Of a stretch of 64,000 nt of DNA, positions 16,106-24,886 are shown piece by piece; within the stretch, counting starts at the first letter, position 1; each line of letters opens with the position of its first letter. The DNA lies in contig CANLNQ010000001.1 of NCBI GenBank assembly GCA_947492525.1, positions 1-64,000 of the forward strand, written 5' to 3'. Below the pieces are notes generated by a model. That model worked only from the letters and a program-made list of their open reading frames with translations. It did not search any database and was not told the origin of the DNA. A program made the translations under genes and the position numbers. Source of the stretch: an uncultured Granulosicoccus sp. (GTDB taxonomy: Bacteria; Pseudomonadota; Gammaproteobacteria; Granulosicoccales; Granulosicoccaceae).

Positions 16106-16732
16106 ATGAGTAGCATTCTCTACTACGTTCACGACCCGATGTGCAGCTGGTGCTGGGGATTCAAGCCGACGCTGGACAAGCTTCTGGACGCACTGCCTGA
16201 CTCGGTACAGGTACATCGCATACTCGGCGGCCTGGCCCCGGACAGCGATCAGCCGATGCCTGAATCCATGCAGCAGATGCTGCAGCAGACTTGGCAACAT
16301 ATCCAGAGTGTGATTCCGGAAACCGAGTTCAACTACGATTTCTGGACTCGAAACCAGCCACGACGCTCCACCTGGCCCTCATGCAGGGCCGTGCTGGCAG
16401 CCCGTCGACAGGATGCAGCACTCGAAGTACCGATGATTCTGGCCATACAACGCGCCTACTATCTGGATGCGCGCAACCCCTCGGATACGCAGACCCTGAT
16501 CAGCATCGCCGAGGAAACCGGGTGTGATGCAGGACAATTCTCCGAGTATCTTCACAGTGAAGCCGCTCACAAAGAGCTGGAAGCCGAGCGACAGATGGCT
16601 CATCAACTGCAAGTGCAGGGATTTCCCAGCCTCGTCTATCGCAATGCGCGCGATCAGTTGTTCAGCATTCCGGTGAACTACCGGCAGACGGACTCGATGC
16701 TGGAACAGATCACTCAGGCAAACGCTGCCTGA
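16106..16732 (+). CDS. DsbA-family thioredoxin-fold protein
   Basis: 208 residues without a signal peptide, hence probably cytoplasmic. It begins MSSILYYVHDPMCSWCWGFK; CSWC is the redox CXXC of the DsbA/FrnE-like group. The helical insert (SCRAVLAARRQ ... AIQRAYYLDARNPSD) and the cis-Pro loop VQGFPSLVYR fit. Function in the cell is unknown for most of this family; a thiol-disulfide or glutathione-linked role is an inference. Frames open further upstream lie inside the preceding gene. Confidence 0.85.
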   Translation: MSSILYYVHDPMCSWCWGFKPTLDKLLDALPDSVQVHRILGGLAPDSDQPMPESMQQMLQQTWQHIQSVIPETEFNYDFWTRNQPRRSTWPSCRAVLAARRQDAALEVPMILAIQRAYYLDARNPSDTQTLISIAEETGCDAGQFSEYLHSEAAHKELEAERQMAHQLQVQGFPSLVYRNARDQLFSIPVNYRQTDSMLEQITQANAA

Positions 16733-16842
16733 GTCACACCTCGACTTCAAGTTAGCCAAGCACTTCACAGCGCTGTCATCCATGATCAGCGAATTCTGCA
16801 GGCCTGCCGCTAGTAACATCGTAACTGGTGTAGACCGCGGGC

Positions 16843-18516
16843 ATGAGAATAATAAAAAGAAGCATCCCACTCGTCAGCGCACTGTTTCTGCTGGCAGGCT
16901 GTGGCGGTGGTAGTGGCACTGAAGCGCTGTACAGCAAGGAACCGGCGAGTGCTCCGGCATTGCCCGCCAGCGAGGTGGCCAACGCGGTAGCCGATGGTCC
17001 GCTGAGTTCCTTCGAAGCCTATCGCCTGCTGGAACAGAGTACGTTCGGACCCACGCTCGATGACATCCTGACCGCGGGTGAAGCGGGGCCAGAGTCCTGG
17101 ATAAACGAGCAGATGCAGATGCCCGCCACCTACCTGAGTGACGGATTGCGCAAGGCCAACAGTGATCGCTGGAACGAGTATGTCAACGTCTGGTGGCGTC
17201 ACGCCATTCAGGCTGACGACCAGCTGCGACAACGGGTCGCGTTTGCCTTGAGCCAGATACTGGTGGTATCGGCCCAGGGCGGCCTCGGTGAAGAACAATT
17301 TGGCCTGGCTAACTACTACGACATCCTGCTGCGCAACGCTTTCGGCAATTATCGTGACCTGCTCGAAGAGGTGACTCTCAACCCCGTCATGGGCGAGTAC
17401 CTGAGCATGAAGGGCAACCGCAAGCCCGAGCCTGCCGAAAACATACGCTCCGATGAAAACTACGCGCGAGAGCTGCTGCAACTGTTCAGCATCGGACAGG
17501 TTCTACTCAATCAGGATGGCACCCCACAGCTTGATGATGACGCAGTGCCATTACCCGCCTACGACCAGACCACCATCGAGGAATTCGCACGCGTATTCAC
17601 AGGGTGGCACTTTGCCAATGCGGAGGATTTTCGCTGGCCAAAGAACAAGGACTACCTGTCCCCCATGGTGGCCTGGCCCGAATACCATGACAGCGACAGC
17701 AAGACACTTCTCAACGGCGTGACGCTAGCGGCCGGGCAAAGTGCTCAGGCCGATCTGGACGCAGCGCTGGACAATATCTTCAATCACCCCAATGTTGGCC
17801 CCTTCATTTCAAGGCAGCTGATACAGCGTCTGATCACCAGCAATCCAAGCCCGGGCTATGTGCGAGATGTCGCCGAGGTGTTTAACCGGAATGCCGCAGG
17901 TGAGCGTGGCTCTCTCGGCAGCGTCATCAAGGCCATCCTGATGCATCGTGAAGCCCGAGAAGGCCATCTGGACAATCCCGAGAGCTTTGGCAAACTCAAG
18001 GAACCCTTGCTACGGGTGACGCAGTTGTGGAGAGCCTTCGAACCGGAGACCATCCACTACGATTTCAATTACGGCTGGGTCGGCAACGAATTGGGGCAGT
18101 CTCCGATGAACTCCCCTTCGGTGTTCAACTTCTTTCGACCCGATTTCAGTCAACCGGGCGACATCCGGGAGCTTGGCATGGTGTCACCGGAATTCGAGAT
18201 TCTCGATGAGTCGTCCATCATCACCGCCACCAACCGGCTCCTGGCCAATACGCTGTGGTCTCACAACTACAAAAACGATGCCGACGCCACCCGCATCACC
18301 ATCGATATCAGCCGGGAAATGGTGCTCGAGGCCGATCACGAACTGTTTCTGGATCATCTGGATCTGCTGCTGCTCGGCGGCCGAATGAGCGCCGAGCTAC
18401 GCGCGGAGACTCAGCAACTGATGGACCAGAGAAATTACAACGGTGGTGCATCTCAACGCGTAGTTGAAGCCATTTTCCTGATTGCCTCATCCCCTGAAGC
18501 GGCCATCCAGCAATGA
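16843..18516 (+). CDS. DUF1800 family lipoprotein
   Basis: 557 residues with a lipoprotein signal ending in LLAGCGGG. The family signature is clear: LLEQSTFGPTLDDI, VNVWWRHAIQADDQLRQRVAFALSQILV, NRKPEPAENIRSDENYARELLQLFSIG and PVFNFFRPDFSQPG-type segments. DUF1800 proteins are nearly always encoded beside a DUF1501 protein, as here. The pair is secreted but has no established reaction. The mature N-terminus would be a lipid-modified Cys. Confidence 0.9.
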   Translation: MRIIKRSIPLVSALFLLAGCGGGSGTEALYSKEPASAPALPASEVANAVADGPLSSFEAYRLLEQSTFGPTLDDILTAGEAGPESWINEQMQMPATYLSDGLRKANSDRWNEYVNVWWRHAIQADDQLRQRVAFALSQILVVSAQGGLGEEQFGLANYYDILLRNAFGNYRDLLEEVTLNPVMGEYLSMKGNRKPEPAENIRSDENYARELLQLFSIGQVLLNQDGTPQLDDDAVPLPAYDQTTIEEFARVFTGWHFANAEDFRWPKNKDYLSPMVAWPEYHDSDSKTLLNGVTLAAGQSAQADLDAALDNIFNHPNVGPFISRQLIQRLITSNPSPGYVRDVAEVFNRNAAGERGSLGSVIKAILMHREAREGHLDNPESFGKLKEPLLRVTQLWRAFEPETIHYDFNYGWVGNELGQSPMNSPSVFNFFRPDFSQPGDIRELGMVSPEFEILDESSIITATNRLLANTLWSHNYKNDADATRITIDISREMVLEADHELFLDHLDLLLLGGRMSAELRAETQQLMDQRNYNGGASQRVVEAIFLIASSPEAAIQQ

Positions 18517-18571
18517 AACTGCGTGCCATGTCATTCCCCCAGTCAAACACCTGGAAGACTCTTCGACTCTC

Positions 18572-19933
18572 ATGACCCCTTATACTCGCAGACGATTTCT
18601 CAAACTGGGCTCACAGACTCTGGCAGGTGCTGGACTGGCTCTAGGCGCCAACCCTGCCCTGACGCTGGCCCGCGCAGCCGATACCGACACACAGCAATCC
18701 GAAGGCTACCGAGCACTGGTTTGCGTCTACCTGGAGGGTGGTTGCGACGGCTTCAGTCTGGTGGTACCCACCGGTTCCTACGAGCATCAGGCCTACGCCG
18801 CCTCGCGCGGCCAGTTGGCCATCCCTCGCAGTGAGCTGCTGGACTTGCGCGGGGGTGACTCACCGTTGGGTCTGCACCCTTCCGCCGGGCTACTGCAACC
18901 GCTGTTCGATGACGAGAAACTGGCGATGATTGCCAATGTGGGCACACTGGTCGAACCCACAACGAGAGAACAGTACCTGAACAAGGAAGTCGATGTCCCC
19001 GCCCAGCTGTTCTCTCACAGCGATCAATCCATTCAATGGCAGCAGCTGCAAGGGCGGGATCGAGCAACGGAAGGCTGGGGTGCCAGAACTGCCGAATATC
19101 TGTCCGGATTGCAGGATCGCGACTACCTGACGTCCATCTCTCTGGCAGGCTCCAACTACTGGCAATCGGGCGCCGGGCAACGCCCTTTCTCGCTCACCGA
19201 GTCAGGCGTCTTGCAGTATCAGGGAATGGATGGCAGCAACGGCTGGCAGCAGCCACGTCGCGAGGCCTTCGAGCGTGTGATGAACCTTCCCAGGCGCCAT
19301 GTCTTCACGAAGGCCTATGCCGACTTGCAAAAGCGAGCCATGAGCATCACGACCGAACTGGGCCGGGTACTGGAAGGCAATGCCGGTCTGTTCAGCGATC
19401 AGCCGCCGGAGAATTCACTGGCGCAAAAACTGAACATGGTTGCGCAATTGATTGCTGCTCAGGATCAACTCGGGCTCAAACGCCAGATCTATTACGTCAG
19501 CATGCGCGGCTTCGATGTGCACGACAATCAGAGCCGTGAGCTACCTGAACTGTTCACTGAACTGACCGAAGCCTTGTCGTTCTTTCAGAACAAGATCGAC
19601 ACCCTGGGCATGGGCCCGGACGTCACCACATTCACCGCATCCGACTTTGGCAGATCACTGCTGTCGAACGGCGATGGTACCGACCACGGCTGGGGCAATC
19701 ACCTGATGGTCATGGGCGGCGCGATCAAGGGAGGCTCCATCTACGGGCAGCTGCCCAGCCTTGCACTCGACGGGCCTGACACCATTCACCACGGTCGAAT
19801 CCTTCCTTCCACATCCGCCACTCAGTATGCCGCGACGCTATTGCGATGGATCGGGCTCGACGATGCTGCGCTGCATGACGTTCTGCCGACACTGGGCAAC
19901 TTCAGCGAACACGATCTGGGTTTTTTCGCCTGA
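18572..19933 (+). CDS. DUF1501 family Tat-exported protein
   Basis: 453 residues from ATG 18572. The twin-arginine signal MTPYTRRRFLKLGSQTLAG leads a DUF1501 (sulfatase/alkaline-phosphatase-like fold) domain: VCVYLEGGCDGFSLVVP, GLHPSAGLLQPLFDDEKLAMI, FDVHDNQSRELPELF, TASDFGRSLLSNGDGTDHGWGNH and the closing DMHHGRI-like segment. The His/Asp pattern in TDHGWGNH suggests metal binding. Export by Tat implies folding with a cofactor in the cytoplasm. It follows the DUF1800 gene by 55 bp. Confidence 0.9.
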   Translation: MTPYTRRRFLKLGSQTLAGAGLALGANPALTLARAADTDTQQSEGYRALVCVYLEGGCDGFSLVVPTGSYEHQAYAASRGQLAIPRSELLDLRGGDSPLGLHPSAGLLQPLFDDEKLAMIANVGTLVEPTTREQYLNKEVDVPAQLFSHSDQSIQWQQLQGRDRATEGWGARTAEYLSGLQDRDYLTSISLAGSNYWQSGAGQRPFSLTESGVLQYQGMDGSNGWQQPRREAFERVMNLPRRHVFTKAYADLQKRAMSITTELGRVLEGNAGLFSDQPPENSLAQKLNMVAQLIAAQDQLGLKRQIYYVSMRGFDVHDNQSRELPELFTELTEALSFFQNKIDTLGMGPDVTTFTASDFGRSLLSNGDGTDHGWGNHLMVMGGAIKGGSIYGQLPSLALDGPDTIHHGRILPSTSATQYAATLLRWIGLDDAALHDVLPTLGNFSEHDLGFFA

Positions 19934-20050
19934 TCCGGAAAATGTCATGACTGGCGCAGATCGTCCATCTGCAGGCGCATGACGCCCGATATCAAGTCGT
20001 GCTCCGCTTGACAGCAAGCTGGCGACCGATCGTCGCTTGCGCAAGCCTGT

Positions 20051-20240
20051 CCTTGCTCCTCCTTGCTCGTCCTTGCCCGACCTTGCCCGACCTTGCCCGA
20101 CCTTGCCCGACCTTGCCCGACCTTGCCCGACCTTGCCCGACCTTGCCCGACCTTGCTCGACCTTGCTCGACCTTGCTCGTCCTTGCCCGACCTTGCCCGA
20201 CCTTGCCCGACCTTGCTCGACCTTGCTCGCCCTTGCTCGC
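20051..20240. repeat. 10-bp minisatellite, unit CCTTGCCCGA
   Basis: Nineteen contiguous 10-bp units; the most common is CCTTGCCCGA, with CCTTGCTCGA/CCTTGCTCGT variants at both ends and one internal block. Because 10 is not a multiple of 3, all three frames cycle through the same peptide (ARPCPTLPDL); these open frames are not genes. Confidence 0.94.
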
Positions 20241-20602
20241 CCGAGCCTGCCGTTGTCACACCGCAGCCACGGCTGCGTACTCCCTTGCTGTTCAGCACAG
20301 CATTGCCTGTCTGGATAAGTTACATCCAGTGGAAATCCGGGTGATAGCGTGACAATGTATTACAGGGAACCGAACGCCGTCGCAACCCTCGAACGTTATG
20401 CTGCACGTGGCAATCCGTGATCGTCATCGACCTGCAAGATAATGTTGACGCCTGTCCTTAGGGACAGGTAATCCCGGAAGATCCACATTCTCTGGCCGCT
20501 GGACATACAATGTTCGATGGCTGCAGGTGCGTTGCCAGATCCGTCAACTGACGTTCACGGTAATGGCAAGAGCTTGAGTACAGAACCGACAACCCAGATG
20601 TA
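20241..20602. other. Non-coding stretch after the 10-bp repeat
   Basis: 362 bp before the next gene. It holds a short hairpin CCTGTCC-TTAG-GGACAGG at 20451-20468 without a T-run. A few GGA triplets occur, including ACAGGGA at 20362-20370, but too sparse to call a second Csr-type RNA. No gene is supported. Confidence 0.6.
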
Positions 20603-21415
20603 ATGACGACAACAAGCAACCACTCGGACGAACGCTCGGCGAGCCATCTCTGGCAGAGACTGCTCGTGCTCTGTCTGCTTGTAGCCAGCCTGATTCCCGC
20701 AACTGCCCAGGCGCTGGAATTCCAGTGCAAGCTCAATGGCGATATCCGGTATCTGCGTGTCGACATGCCGGGCGAGAATCATCTGTGCGAGGTCAGCGTC
20801 AAATACGAGTACACCGGCGAACGCAAGGTGATGTGGAACGCCGACAACGATTCTCTGTTCTGCTCCGCCAAGGCCTATGAGCTGAGCGAGAAGTATCAGA
20901 ACATGTGGGGCTTCAATTGTCTGAAGTGGCCGGACCATGATGGCATCGACATCCTCTCGCCATCCCAGCGTGCCATCGTGGATGTGCAGCTCAAGGAACT
21001 CATCAATGAAGGCCGAAACGCCGAAGAGCCGTTCACCGTACTGGCGCTCAAGGCGGCAAGCAGCACCTTGCTGGATCAGGAGCCTGGCACCTTGGCCCTG
21101 CAGTACTTTCTGTCCGATGGCACCGACAGGACACAGATGATCTCCGACGACAAGAGCCAATGGCGAGTCTTTGCCACCATCGACGATCTGGCCAGCCACA
21201 TTACCGGGACTGCCACCGTCGATAGCGCGTTGATTGCCTCAGTTACCGACGGTGGGGCGCTGGAAGTGCTGACAACGGTTGCGAGCAGCGAGCCGGGGCA
21301 GACTTGCCATGGCAAACAGGTGTTGATCAGTAGCGGTGATGACAATCTGCAACCGCGATCCAATCATCGTTTCGTGTGCAAGAGCGACGAATTGAGCGTC
21401 AGTCAGAACGATTGA
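20603..21415 (+). CDS. Unknown secreted protein
   Basis: 270 residues. A signal peptide (LWQRLLVLCLLVASLIPATA, cleavage near AQA) precedes a soluble domain beginning LEFQCKLNGDIRYLRVDMPG. Cys residues in CEVSVKYEY, LFCSAKAYELS, FNCLKWP, TCHGKQ and RFVCKSDE could form disulfides in the periplasm. No family is recognised. It ends 21 bp from the convergent csaA and has no partner gene on its strand. Confidence 0.7.
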   Translation: MTTTSNHSDERSASHLWQRLLVLCLLVASLIPATAQALEFQCKLNGDIRYLRVDMPGENHLCEVSVKYEYTGERKVMWNADNDSLFCSAKAYELSEKYQNMWGFNCLKWPDHDGIDILSPSQRAIVDVQLKELINEGRNAEEPFTVLALKAASSTLLDQEPGTLALQYFLSDGTDRTQMISDDKSQWRVFATIDDLASHITGTATVDSALIASVTDGGALEVLTTVASSEPGQTCHGKQVLISSGDDNLQPRSNHRFVCKSDELSVSQND

Positions 21416-21436
21416 GCGAGCCGGTGATGCCGGCCA

Positions 21437-21775
21437 TCAGGCCAGACGGCTGCCGTTGGGGACCTTCTCGTCGGGGCTGACCAGAACAATGGCGCCATCT
21501 TCTCTGGGCATACCTGTCACCAGACACTCGGACATGAAAGGTCCGATCTGCTTCGCGGGAAAATTGACGACAGCCATGATCTGTTTGCCAAGCAGAGCTT
21601 CTCGATCATAGAGATCGGTGATCTGCGCACTCGAACGTCGTGTACCTATCTCATCACCAAAATCGATGGTCAACTTCCAGGCCGGTCGTCGAGCCTGAGG
21701 AAACTCCTCAACTTCCACGATGGTGCCGGCGCACAGTTGCACGCGCGCAAAATCATCCCACTGAATCTGTTCCAT
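21437..21775 (-). CDS. csaA: tRNA-binding / chaperone protein CsaA
   Basis: 112 residues from ATG 21775, which follows AAGGCAG; the frame open to 21799 is not needed. It is a single OB-fold tRNA-binding domain: FARVQLCAGTIVEVEEFPQARRP, KLTIDFG, SAQITDLYDREALLGKQIMAVVNFPAKQIGPFMSECLVTG. CsaA binds tRNA and has reported chaperone activity in Bacillus; its role in proteobacteria is less clear. Confidence 0.93.
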   Translation of the reverse strand: MEQIQWDDFARVQLCAGTIVEVEEFPQARRPAWKLTIDFGDEIGTRRSSAQITDLYDREALLGKQIMAVVNFPAKQIGPFMSECLVTGMPREDGAIVLVSPDEKVPNGSRLA

Positions 21776-22100
21776 CAATCTGCCTTTTTCAATCGCCAAG
21801 CGTAACGCATGTCACACCGTGAATCATAGCAAGTGCCAACGGTGATCGCTTAGTGCAGATCAGCTCAAGTTTTCAAACAAGAGCCGCTGCGCAGTCCTCG
21901 ACTTCACACCTGCCATGCCGACATAACGCTTGTAGACACAGGAACGGCACATCTTCACAGGCAGTCATGCACGCAGACGCGATTGAGTCTGCGGCAGCCT
22001 CCGTGCCGCTTCCCGACCAGTTGCACTGCCGGCCTTGCCGGTTGTTGCAACTCGAAGGTCACGATCTCCATAACCAGAAGAACAAGACGAGATAACGCAC
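21776..22100. other. Divergent promoter region of csaA and the OmpA lipoprotein
   Basis: 325 bp between divergent genes. An 80-codon open frame (21853-22095) has no ribosome binding site or conserved sequence and is rejected. A weak -35/-10 pair (TTGCAA, then CATAAC after 18 bp) lies about 45 bp before the OmpA gene. Nothing else is recognised. Confidence 0.5.
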
Positions 22101-22787
22101 ATGAAACCATTCAACGCGACACTTGTTGCAGCAACCGCAACAATCCTGCTGATCAGTGGCTGCGCGACCGATGATCCGAACCGCCGGGCCAAGGCCGGCG
22201 CTGCCATCGGTGCCGTGACAGGTGGTGTCCTGGGTCACCAGATCAACGACAAGAATGGCCGTTACGCTGGTGCCGTGGTGGGTGCTCTGACAGGCGCAGC
22301 TGTCGGCAACTATATGGACAAGCAACAGCGCAAGCTTGAGCAGAGCCTGGAAAGCGAACGTCGCAACAAGCAGATCGAAGTGACTCGAATAGACGACGAC
22401 ACACTCAAACTGGAAGTTCGTAGCGAAGCCTCCTTCGATGTCAACAGCGCCCGCGTCAATGATAAGTTCCGCAGTAGCCTGGAAGCCATGGCTGATGTCA
22501 TCGGTGAATACGACAAGACCGCGGTGCATGTCATCGGACACACCGACAGCACCGGTACTGAAAGCTACAATCAGTCTCTGTCGGAAAAACGCGCAACATC
22601 CGTCAGCCGCCTGTTCAGCGCCAATGGCGTGGATCGCTCACGCATGCGATTCTCCGGTCGCGGCGAAACCCTGCCGGTTGCCACCAACAGCACCAGCTCG
22701 GGCCGCAGCATGAATCGTCGAGTCGAGGTGTATCTGAAACCGATCGTCGAAGGCCGCGAAGACGAAGCGTTCAGCTCTCCAATCTGA
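22101..22787 (+). CDS. OmpA-family outer-membrane lipoprotein (YiaD-like)
   Basis: 228 residues. Lipobox ATILLISGC gives a lipid-anchored N-terminus. Residues about 30-72 form a glycine-zipper (GAAIGAVTGGVLGHQ ... GAVVGALTGAAVGNYM), and the C-terminal half is an OmpA peptidoglycan-binding domain with VHVIGHTDSTGTESYNQSLSEKRA and GRSMNRRVEVYL. This arrangement matches YiaD/Pal-like proteins that tie the outer membrane to the cell wall. Confidence 0.92.
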   Translation: MKPFNATLVAATATILLISGCATDDPNRRAKAGAAIGAVTGGVLGHQINDKNGRYAGAVVGALTGAAVGNYMDKQQRKLEQSLESERRNKQIEVTRIDDDTLKLEVRSEASFDVNSARVNDKFRSSLEAMADVIGEYDKTAVHVIGHTDSTGTESYNQSLSEKRATSVSRLFSANGVDRSRMRFSGRGETLPVATNSTSSGRSMNRRVEVYLKPIVEGREDEAFSSPI

Positions 22788-22869
22788 TCACGCAGACGTT
22801 ACGGCCATTCCACGCCCTTGATGTGCCAGCATCTGCCGGACGCATCAACCCATCAATACAAGCATGATT

Positions 22870-22901
22870 GGCGTTCCCCAGGAGATTCTCAGGGGAACGC
22901 C
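22870..22901. terminator. Strong hairpin between convergent genes
   Basis: GGCGTTCCCC (22870-22879) pairs perfectly over 10 bp with GGGGAACGCC (22892-22901), loop 12 nt. It lies between the OmpA lipoprotein and the SLC13 gene, which converge. No strong T-run follows on either strand, so it is only a probable bidirectional terminator. Confidence 0.6.
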
Positions 22902-22992
22902 TCTCTGGTTCATCGCGGCTCGATAGCCGCTCGAAACTTCAGCGAACACTTGTTGCCGAGCGCAATATCGTCAGCTGCACTGTGCGGATTGC

Positions 22993-24777
22993 TCACCCGT
23001 TCAGCGGCCACGCCCACAGGATGGCCGGCACACTGATGAGAGTGATCAGTATTTCCAGCGGCAGCCCCATACGCCAGTAGTCACTGAACTTGTATCCGCC
23101 GGGGCCCATCACAAGCGTATTGCACTGATGCCCTATGGGCGTCAGAAAGGCACAGGAGGCACCCACTGCAACGGCCATCAAAAAGGGGTCGGCATTGACG
23201 CCCAGCGTGTTGGCCATGGCGATTCCCAATGGGGCCATAACGAGTGCCGTAGCTGCATTGTTGATGACATCCGACAGCAGCATCGTGACCACCAGCAACA
23301 AGGTCAGTATCAACGGAATCGACAAGCCCTCAGTGACTTTGACCAGACTGTCGGCAACCAGCTGAGTCGTTCCGGAAGTGGTCAGCGCATTGCCCACCGG
23401 AATCATGGCAGCGAGCAATACGATGACAGGCCAGTCGATATCATCATAGATCTGACGAGTGGACAGTATGCCTGTCAGCACATAGGCACCCACGGCCAGT
23501 ATGAAAGCGATGGGCAGCGTCACGACACCGGCAATACCCAGGCCGATGGCCAGTCCGAAAATCCCGCTGGCCAGGGTAATCTTGCGGGTACGGTTCAGAT
23601 TGATCGGCCGCCTCATCAACGGCCACAGGCCCAGATTGCCGAACTGCTGATCAACCGATTCGCTGTCGCCATGCAGCAGCAGTACATCCCCGGCGCGAAA
23701 GACCTGCTGACGCAGTCGCTGCGTCACGGGGCGCCCCTGTCGGGCCAGCCCCACCAGTGCAAGCGTTCGCCCGGTCTGCCGGCGAATGAATTCCACGCCA
23801 CGCCCGATCAGCGGAGAGTCGTTTCGCACCACGCCCTCGGCCATGATCTCGTTGTCCGGGTCCGGTTGTATGAAGGTGGGGGTCGCGGTACTGCGAAGCT
23901 CCAGGCCGTGCTTGTCCAGAAAGGCTTTCAGATCATTGGATCGCGCCCTGAGAATCAGGATATCCTCTTCGGCGATCTGATAGCCTGCACGCACGGCGCG
24001 GGCAAAACGCCGCTTGCCGGCCACACCGATGACTTCCACGCTGTCCTCATCCAGGCCATCGACCTCGCCCAGCGTCTTGCCCAGCAAGGATGAACTGGCA
24101 GGTACCAGCGCTTCGGTCAGATAGACCCCGGCGGCCAGCGCACTGGCATCCTCCTTGAACTCCAGGCGCGCACGGGGAATGAGCCGCCAGCCCAGCAAGG
24201 TAATGAAGGCGAAGCCGATGATGGCAACCGGCAGGCCCACGGGTGCGAAGTCGAACATGCTGAACGGCTCACCCGCCTCCTGCGCACGAATGCTGGCCAC
24301 GATGATATTCGGCGGTGTACCGATCAGCGTCATCATGCCCCCCAGAAGACTGCCGAAGGCCAGAGGCATCAGTATCAGCGCGGGTGAGCGCTTGCGTTCC
24401 TGCGCGGTAGACATGGCAATGGGCAACATCAGCGCCAGCGCACCCACGTTGTTCATGAAGGCGGAGGCAACTGTCACGACCCCCGTCAGGGCCGCGATGT
24501 GCATCACCGGCGTCTCGGTCAGATGACTTATTCTGCTGGCCACCTCATCAACCACCCCCGCATTGCGTAGCGCACTGCTGATGATCAGCACCGCCGCGAC
24601 GGTCACCACGGCCGGATGGCCGAACCCCTGAAAGGCCTCATCAGGTGAAACGATGCCGGCCAGCACGGAGGCCATCAGCGCAAACATCGCGACCAGGTCG
24701 TAGCGCCAGCGTCCCCAGACGAAGGCAAGAAGTGTTAGCAGCAAGATGCCGCTGATCAGTAGTTGCTGACTGTTCAT
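22993..24777 (-). CDS. SLC13-family permease with two TrkA-C domains
   Basis: 594-residue inner-membrane anion transporter of the divalent-anion:Na+ symporter type. Hydrophobic bundles flank a cytoplasmic insert with two RCK/TrkA-C modules (around residues 208-292 and 300-375; RRFARAVRAGYQIAEEDILIL and GRPVTQRLRQQVFRAGDVLLLHG). Family signatures SAFMNNVGALALMLPIA and GGMMTLIGTPPNIIVA near the N-terminus, and DVINNAATALVMAPLGIAMA near the end, are intact. Substrate (sulfate, citrate or a dicarboxylate) cannot be told. Confidence 0.9.
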   Translation of the reverse strand: MNSQQLLISGILLLTLLAFVWGRWRYDLVAMFALMASVLAGIVSPDEAFQGFGHPAVVTVAAVLIISSALRNAGVVDEVASRISHLTETPVMHIAALTGVVTVASAFMNNVGALALMLPIAMSTAQERKRSPALILMPLAFGSLLGGMMTLIGTPPNIIVASIRAQEAGEPFSMFDFAPVGLPVAIIGFAFITLLGWRLIPRARLEFKEDASALAAGVYLTEALVPASSSLLGKTLGEVDGLDEDSVEVIGVAGKRRFARAVRAGYQIAEEDILILRARSNDLKAFLDKHGLELRSTATPTFIQPDPDNEIMAEGVVRNDSPLIGRGVEFIRRQTGRTLALVGLARQGRPVTQRLRQQVFRAGDVLLLHGDSESVDQQFGNLGLWPLMRRPINLNRTRKITLASGIFGLAIGLGIAGVVTLPIAFILAVGAYVLTGILSTRQIYDDIDWPVIVLLAAMIPVGNALTTSGTTQLVADSLVKVTEGLSIPLILTLLLVVTMLLSDVINNAATALVMAPLGIAMANTLGVNADPFLMAVAVGASCAFLTPIGHQCNTLVMGPGGYKFSDYWRMGLPLEILITLISVPAILWAWPLNG

Positions 24778-24886
24778 ACGAGGAACTCAGTGGTCGAGAA
24801 GGCCTGATAGCACAGCTTTTGCATCATTCACTGATCTCGCCGGTTACTTGCGATTTGTTCCATAGAGTAAACCAACTTCTCGCCCC

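Noticed and set aside
20037-20344. Three overlapping plus-strand frames with (LARPCPTLPD)n
   Set aside because: Product of a 10-bp repeat; no start signal, no conserved sequence.
20330-20602. Second CsrA-sponge RNA upstream of the unknown secreted protein
   Set aside because: It has ACAGGGA and a small hairpin, but only about five GGA in 270 nt, no terminator and no palindromic box.
21853-22095. 80-codon plus-strand frame before the OmpA lipoprotein
   Set aside because: Low-complexity, no start signals; lies in a divergent promoter region.
23128-24093. Plus-strand open frame of 321 codons inside the SLC13 gene
   Set aside because: Antisense to a convincing permease with conserved transporter motifs; its own translation is Gln/His-rich without any domain.
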